From the NCBI GenBank assembly GCA_949126835.1, contig OX421507.1:29449366-29513365 (forward strand): a stretch of 64,000 nucleotides of DNA. The letters run 5' to 3'. A program made the position numbers and the translations under genes. The DNA comes from Anisus vortex. Taxonomy: Eukaryota; Mollusca; Gastropoda; Planorbidae. Shown here one piece after another: positions 56,002 through 64,000 of this stretch. Every line of letters begins with the position of its first letter. Within the stretch, counting starts at the first letter, position 1. The notes beneath the pieces were generated by a model. The model worked only from the letters and a program-made list of their open reading frames with translations, made no database searches and was not told where the DNA came from.

Positions 56002-59000
56002 TTTGAAATAATTATTTTAATAGAACGTCAAACCAATGTCTAACAACGTCTACACAGAGGTCTATACAAGTATTTAGAAATAATTTGTTTAATAGAACGT
56101 CAAACCAATGTCTAACAACGTCTACACAGAGGTCTATACAAGTATTTAGAAATAATTTGTTTAATAGAACGTCAAACCAATGTCTAACAACGTCTACACA
56201 GAGGTCTATACAAGTATTTAGAAATAATTTGTTTAGTAGAACGTCAAACCAATGTCTAACAACGTCTACACAGAGGTCTATACAAGTATTTAGAATAATT
56301 TGTTTAATTGAACATCAAACCAATGTCTAACAACGTCTACACAGAGGTCTATACAAGTATTTAGAAATAATTTGTTTAATAGAACGTCAAACCAATGTCT
56401 AACAACGTCTACACAGAGGTCTATACAAGTATTTAGAATAATTTGTTTAATAGAACGTCAAACCAATGTCTAACAACGTCTACACAGAGGTCTATACAAG
56501 TATTTAATAGAACGTCAAACCAATGTCTAACAACGTCTACACAGAGGTCTATACAAGTATTTAGAAATAATTTGTTTAATAGAACGTCCAACCAATGTCT
56601 AACAACGTCTACACAGAGGTCTATACAAGTATTTAGAATAATTTGTTTAATAGAACGTCAAACCAATGTCTAACAACGTCTACACAGAGGTCTATACAAG
56701 TATTTAGACTAATTTGTTTAATAGAACGTCAAACCAATGTCTAACAACGTCTACACAGAGGTCTATACAAGTATTTAGAATAATTTGTTTAATAGAACGT
56801 CAAACCAATGTCTAACAACGTCTACACAGAGGTCTATACAAGTATTTAGAATAATTTGTTTAATAGAACGTCAAACCAATGTCTAACAACGTCTACACAG
56901 AGGTCTATACAAGTATTTAGAATAATTTGTTTAATAGAACGTCAAACGAATGTCTAACAACGTCTACACAGAGGTCTATACAAGTATTTAGAGTAATTTG
57001 TTTAATAGAACGTCAAACCAATGTCTAACAACGTCTACACAGAGGTCTATACAAGTATTTAGAATAATTTGTTTAATAGAACGTCAAACCAATGTCTAAC
57101 AACGTCTACACAGAGGTCTATACAAGTATTTAATAGAACGTCAAACCAATGTCTAACAACGTCTACACAGAGGTCTATACAAGTATTTAATAGAACGTCA
57201 AACCAATGTCTAACAACGTCTACACAGAGGTCTATACAAGTATTTAATAGAACGTCAAACCAATGTCTAACAACGTCTACACAGAGGTCTATACAACTAT
57301 TTAATAGAACGTCAAACCAATGTCTAACAACGTCTACACAGAGGTCTATACAAGTATTTAATAGAACGTCAAACCAATGTCTAACAACGTCTACACAGAG
57401 GTCTATACAAGTATTTAATAGAACATCAAACCAATGTCTAACAACGTCTACACAGAGGTCTATACAAGTATTTAGAATAATTTGTTTAATAGAACGTCAA
57501 ACCAATGTCTAACAACGTCTACACAGAGGTCTATACAAGTATTTAATAGAACGTCAAACCAATGTCTAACAACGTCTACACAGAGGTCTATACAAGTATT
57601 TAATAGAACGTCAAACCAATGTCTAACAACGTCTACACAGAGGTCTATAAAAGTATTTAATAGAACGTCAAACCAATGTCTAACAACGTCTACACAGAGG
57701 TCTATACCAGTTTTTAGAAATAATTTGTTTAATAGAACGTCAAACCAATGTCTAACAACGTCTACACAGAGGTCTATACAAGTATTTAATAGAACGTCAA
57801 ACCAATGTCTAACAACGTCTACACACAGGTCTATACAAGTATTTAATAGAACGTCAAACCAATGTCTAACAACGTCTACACAGAGGTCTATACAAGTATT
57901 TAGAAATAATTTGTTTAATAGAACGTCAAACCAATGTCTAACAACGTCTACACAGAGGTCTATACAAGTATTTAATAGAACGTCAAACCAATGTCTAACA
58001 ACGTCTACACAGAGGTCTATACAAGTATTTAGAAATAATTTGTTTAATAGAACGTCAAACCAATGTCTAACAACGTCTACACAGAGGTCTATACAAGTAT
58101 TTAGAAATAATTTGTTTAATAGAACGTCAAACCAATGTCTAACAACGTCTACACAGAGGTCTATACAAGTATTTAGAAATAATTTGTTTAATAGAACGTC
58201 AAACCAATGTCTAACAACGTCTACACAGAGGTCTATACAAGTATTTAGAAATAATTTGTTTAATAGAACGTCAAACCAATGTCTAACAACGTCTACACAG
58301 AGGTCTATACAAGTATTTAGAAATAATTTGTTTAATAGAACGTCAAACCAATGTCTAACAACGTCTACACAGAGGTCTATACAAGTATTTAGAAATAATT
58401 TGTTTAATAGAACGTCAAACCAATGTCTAACAACGTCTACACAGAGGTCTATACAAGTATTTAGAAATAATTTGTTTAATAGAACGTCAAACCAATGTCT
58501 AACAACGTCTACACAGAGGTCTATACAAGTATTTAGAAATAATTTGTTTAATAGAACGTCAAACCAATGTCTAACAACGTCTACACAGAGGTCTATACAA
58601 GTATTTAGAAATAATTTGTTTAATAGAACGTCAAACCAATGTCTAACAACGTCTACACACAGGTCTATACAAGTATTTAGAATAATTTGTTTAATAGAAC
58701 GTCAAACCAATGTCTAACAACGTCTACACACAGGTCTATACAAGTATTTAGAAATAATTTGTTTAAAAGAACATCAAACCAATGTCTAACAACGTCTACA
58801 CAGAGGTCTATACAAGTATTTAGAATAATTTGTTTAATAGAACATCAAACCAATGTCTAACAACGTCTACACACAGGTCTATACAAGTATTTAGAATAAT
58901 TTGTTTAATAGAACATCAAACCAATGTCTAACAACGTCTACACAGAGGTCTATACAAGTATTTAGAATAATTTGTTTAATAGAACATCAAACCAATGTCT

Positions 59001-62000
59001 AACAACGTCTACACAGAGGTCTATACAAGTATTTAGAATAATTTGTTTAATAGAACGTCAAACCAATGTCTAACAACGTCTACACAGAGGTCTATACAAG
59101 TATTTAGAATAATTTGTTTAATAGAACATCAAACCAATGTCTAACAACGTCTACACAGAGGTCTATACAAGTATTTAGAATAATTTGTTTAATAGAACGT
59201 CAAACCAATGTCTAACAACGTCTACACACAGGTCTATACAAGTATTTAGAATAATTTGTTTAATAGAACATCAAACCAATGTCTAACAACGTCTACACAG
59301 AGGTCTATACAAGTATTTAGAATAATTTGTTTAATAGAACGTCAAACCAATGTCTAACAACGTCTACACAGAGGTCTATACAAGTATTTAGAATAATTTG
59401 TTTAATTGAACATCAAACCAATGTCTAACAACGTCTACACAGAGGTCTATACAAGTATTTAGAAATAATTTGTTTAATAGAACGTCAAACCAATGTCTAA
59501 CAACGTCTACACACAGGTCTATACAAGTATTTAGAATAATTTGTTTAATAGAACGTCAAACCAATGTCTAACAACGTCTACACAGAGGTCTATACAAGTA
59601 TTTAGAAATAATTTGTATAATAGAACGTCAAACCAATGTCTAACAACGTCTACACAGAGGTCTATACAAGTATTTAGAAATAATTTGTTTAATAGAACGT
59701 CAAACCAATGTCTAACAACGTCTACACAGAAGTCTATACAAGTATTTAGAAATAATTTGTTTAATAGAACGTCAAACCAATGTCTAACAACGTCTACACA
59801 GAGGTCTATACAAGTATTTAGAAATAATTTGTTTAATAGAACGTCAAACCAATGTCTAACAACGTCTACACAGAGGTCTATACAAGTATTTAGAAATAAT
59901 TTGTTTAATAGAACGTCAAACCAATGTCTAACAACGTCTACACAGAGGTCTATACAAGTATTTAGAAATAATTTGTTTAATAGAACGTCAAACCAATGTC
60001 TAACAACGTCTACACAGAGGTCTATACAAGTATTTAGAAATAATTTGTTTAATAGAACGTCAAACCAATGTCTAACAACGTCTACACAGAGGTCTATACA
60101 AGTATTTAGAAATAATTTGTTTAATAGAACGTCAAACCAATGTCTAACAACGTCTACACAGAGGTCTATACAAGTATTTAGAAATATTTTGTTTAATAGA
60201 ACGTCAAACCAATGTCTAACAACGTCTACACAGAGGTCTATACAAGTATTTAGAAATAATTTGTTTAATAGAACGTCAAACCAATGTCTAACAACGTCTA
60301 CACAGAGGTCTATACAAGTATTTAGAAATAATTTGTTTAATAGAACGTCAAACCAATGTCTAACAACGTCTACACAGAGGTCTATACAAGTATTTAGAAA
60401 TAATTTGTTTAATAGAACGTCAAACCAATGTCTAACAACGTCTACACAGAGGTCTATACAAGTATTTAGAAATAATTTGTTTAATAGAACGTCAAACCAA
60501 TGTCTAACAACGTCTACACAGAGGTCTATACAAGTATTTAGAAATAATTTGTTTAATAGAACGTCAAACCAATGTCTAACAACGTCTACACAGAGGTCTA
60601 TACAAGTATTTAGAAATGATTTGTTTAATAGAACGTCAAACCAATGTCTAACAACGTCTACACAGAGGTCTATACAAGTATTTAGAAATAATTTGTTTAA
60701 TAGAACGTCAAACCAATGTCTAACAACGTCTACACAGAGGTCTATACAAGTATTTAGAAATAATTTGTTTAATAGAACGTCAAACCAATGTCTAACAACG
60801 TCTACACAGAGGTCTATACAAGTATTTAGAAATAATTTGTTTAATAGAACGTCAAACCAATGTCTAACAACGTCTACACAGAGGTCTATACAAGTATTTA
60901 GAAATAATTTGTTTAATAGAACGTCAAACCAATGTCTAACAACGTCTATACAGAGGTCTATACAAGTATTTAGAATAATTTGTTTAATAGAACGTCAAAC
61001 CAATGTCTAACAACGTCTACACAGAGGTCTATACAAGTATTTAGAATAATTTGTTTAATAGAACGTCAAACCAATGTCTAACAACGTCTACACAGAGGTC
61101 TATACAAGTATTTAGAATAATTTGTTTAATAGAACGTCAAACCAATGTCTAACAACGTCTACACAGAGGTCTATACAAGTATTTAGAATAATTTGTTTAA
61201 TAGAACGTCAAACCAATGTCTAACAACGTCTACACAGAGGTCTATACAAGTATTTAGAATAATTTGTTTAATAGAACGTCAAACCAATGTCTAACAACGT
61301 CTACACAGAGGTCTATACAAGTATTTAGAATAATTTGTTTAATAGAACGTCAAACCAATGTCTAACAACGTCTACACAGAGGTCTATACAAGTATTTAGA
61401 ATAATTTGTTTAATAGAACGTCAAACCAATGTCTAACAACGTCTACACAGAGGTCTATACAAGTATTTAGAATAATTTGTTTAATAGAACGTCAAACCAA
61501 TGTCTAACAACGTCTACACAGAGGTCTATACAAGTATTTAGAATAATTTGTTTAATAGAACGTCAAACCAATGTCTAACAACGTCTACACAGAGGTCTAT
61601 ACAAGTATTTAGAATAATTTGTTTAATAGAACGTCAAACCAATGTCTAACAACGTCTACACACAGGTCTATACAAGTATTTAGAATAATTTGTTTAATAG
61701 AACGTCAAACCAATGTCTAACAACGTCTACACACAGGTCTATACAAGTATTTAGAATAATTTGTTTAATAGAACGTCAAACCAATGTCTAACAACGTCTA
61801 CACACAGGTCTATACAAGTATTTAGAATAATTTGTTTAATAGAACGTCAAACCAATGTCTAACAACGTCTACACAGAGGTCTATACAAGTATTTAGAATA
61901 ATTTGTTTAATAGAACGTCAAATCAATGTCTAACAACGTCTACACAGAGGTCTATATAAGTATTTAGAAATAATTTGTTTAATAGAACGTCAAACCAATG

Positions 62001-64000
62001 TCTAACAACGTCTACACAGAGGTCTATACAAGTATTTAGAAATAATTTGTTTAATAGAACGTCAAACCAATGTCTAACAACGTCTACACAGAGGTCTATA
62101 CAAGTATTTAGAAATGATTTGTTTAATAGAACGTCAAACCAATGTCTAACAACGTCTACACAGAGGTCTATACAAGTATTTAGAAATAATTTGTTTAATA
62201 GAACGTCAAACCAATGTCTAACAACGTCTACACAGAGGTCTATACAAGTATTTAGAAATAATTTGTTTAATAGAACGTCAAACCAATGTCTAACAACGTC
62301 TACACAGAGGTCTATACAAGTATTTAGAAATAATTTGTTTAATAGAACGTCAAACCAATGTCTAACAACGTCTACACAGAGGTCTATACAAGTATTTAGA
62401 AATAATTTGTTTAATAGAACGTCAAACCAATGTCTAACAACGTCTATACAGAGGTCTATACAAGTATTTAGAATAATTTGTTTAATAGAACGTCAAACCA
62501 ATGTCTAACAACGTCTACACAGAGGTCTATACAAGTATTTAGAATAATTTGTTTAATAGAACGTCAAACCAATGTCTAACAACGTCTACACAGAGGTCTA
62601 TACAAGTATTTAGAATAATTTGTTTAATAGAACGTCAAACCAATGTCTAACAACGTCTACACAGAGGTCTATACAAGTATTTAGAATAATTTGTTTAATA
62701 GAACGTCAAACCAATGTCTAACAACGTCTACACAGAGGTCTATACAAGTATTTAGAATAATTTGTTTAATAGAACGTCAAACCAATGTCTAACAACGTCT
62801 ACACAGAGGTCTATACAAGTATTTAGAATAATTTGTTTAATAGAACGTCAAACCAATGTCTAACAACGTCTACACAGAGGTCTATACAAGTATTTAGAAT
62901 AATTTGTTTAATAGAACGTCAAACCAATGTCTAACAACGTCTACACAGAGGTCTATACAAGTATTTAGAATAATTTGTTTAATAGAACGTCAAACCAATG
63001 TCTAACAACGTCTACACAGAGGTCTATACAAGTATTTAGAATAATTTGTTTAATAGAACGTCAAACCAATGTCTAACAACGTCTACACAGAGGTCTATAC
63101 AAGTATTTAGAATAATTTGTTTAATAGAACGTCAAACCAATGTCTAACAACGTCTACACACAGGTCTATACAAGTATTTAGAATAATTTGTTTAATAGAA
63201 CGTCAAACCAATGTCTAACAACGTCTACACACAGGTCTATACAAGTATTTAGAATAATTTGTTTAATAGAACGTCAAACCAATGTCTAACAACGTCTACA
63301 CACAGGTCTATACAAGTATTTAGAATAATTTGTTTAATAGAACGTCAAACCAATGTCTAACAACGTCTACACAGAGGTCTATACAAGTATTTAGAATAAT
63401 TTGTTTAATAGAACGTCAAATCAATGTCTAACAACGTCTACACAGAGGTCTATATAAGTATTTAGAATAATTTGTTTAATAGAACGTCAAACCAATGTCT
63501 AACAACGTCTACACACAGGTCTATACAAGTATTTAGAATAATTTGTTTAATAGAACGTCAAACCAATGTCTAACAACGTCTACACACAGGTCTATACAAG
63601 TATTTAGAATAATTTGTTTAATAGAACGTCAAACCAAGGTCTAACAACGTCTACACACAGGTCTATACAAGTATTTAGAATAATTTGTTTAATAGAACGT
63701 CAAACCAATGTCTAACAACGTCTACACAGAGGTCTATACAAGTTTAATAGAACGTCAAACCAATGTCTAACAACGTCTACACAGAGGTCTATACAAGTAT
63801 TTAGAATAATTTGTTTAATAGAACGTCAAACCAATGTCTAACAACGTCTACACAGAGGTCTATACAAGTATTTAGAATAATTTGTTTAATAGAACGTCAA
63901 ACCAATGTCTAACAACGTCTACACAGAGGTCTATACAAGTTTAATAGAACGTCAAACCAATGTCTAACAACGTCTACACAGAGGACTATACAAGTTTAAT
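56002..64000. repeat. 71/72-bp satellite, ~113 copies, running off the window
   Basis: The unit contains AATAGAACGTCAAACCAATG, TCTAACAACGTCTACACAGA and GGTCTATACAAGTATTTAGA. Three lengths occur: 72 bp (GAAATAATTTG), 71 bp (GAATAATTTG) and 57 bp, which lacks the 15-bp TTTAGAAATAATTTG segment; even shorter forms occur at the right end. Runs of 72- or 57-bp units keep a + frame open (up to 489 codons at 59541-61010), and each 71-bp unit breaks it. I regard these frames as artefacts of the period. A ~1.5-kb block is duplicated at a spacing of 1,498 bp. Confidence 0.5.

Noticed and set aside
57482..61010. Frames of 411 and 489 codons encoding a 24-residue repeat
   Set aside because: They arise from stop-free 72-bp units and break at every 71-bp unit; the array is satellite DNA.

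Overview
The window is eukaryotic nuclear DNA: AT-rich, intron-containing, full of transposon remnants and dominated by tandem arrays. The transposon mix (non-LTR retrotransposons, hAT-type miniature elements, a Gmr1-like Ty3/Gypsy element) and the neprilysin-type host gene fit an invertebrate animal, possibly a mollusc. That placement is inference, not proof.

One host gene is clear. Seven exons on the + strand (4501-4552, 11098-11165, 12428-12555, 27573-27638, 29600-29698, 29832-29908, 41338-41437) splice in phase, with GT-AG borders, into the C-terminal ~195 residues of an M13 (neprilysin/ECE-like) zinc metallopeptidase. They include the HExxH zinc motif, the ENxAD third ligand, the late His and Arg of the active site, and the terminal Cys-x-x-Trp. 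The 5' part of the gene lies upstream of the window or was not recognised. These ~195 codons are spread over 37 kb because the introns hold huge tandem arrays and transposons.

Layout: 1-4500, flank or intron with a small hAT-type element and a 28-bp array (1421-4374). 4553-11097, intron with LINE fragments and one hAT element nested in another. 12556-27572, a 15-kb intron almost filled by a 54-bp satellite (13499-27250) that is itself interrupted by a LINE tail. 27639-29599, intron with a GC-richer island and a 50-bp array. 29909-41337, intron with a hAT transposase remnant, LINE tails, two miniature hAT elements, a 19-bp array and a truncated Gmr1-like retrotransposon on the minus strand. 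41438-64000, downstream DNA with 55-bp, ~56-bp, 40-bp, 26-bp and 71/72-bp arrays, more LINE tails and two THAP-like fragments. The last array runs off the window end.

The nine large arrays total about 29.7 kb, roughly 46% of the window. Several carry shared private variants at exact multi-unit spacings, showing that they grew by duplication of whole blocks. The very long open frames in the 54-bp and 72-bp arrays exist because those periods are multiples of three with no stop in the unit; I do not regard them as genes. No RNA genes or CRISPR arrays were recognised.

[Form note: the original answer gave no feature confidences; the required field is filled with a uniform placeholder of 0.5, which is not an assessment.]
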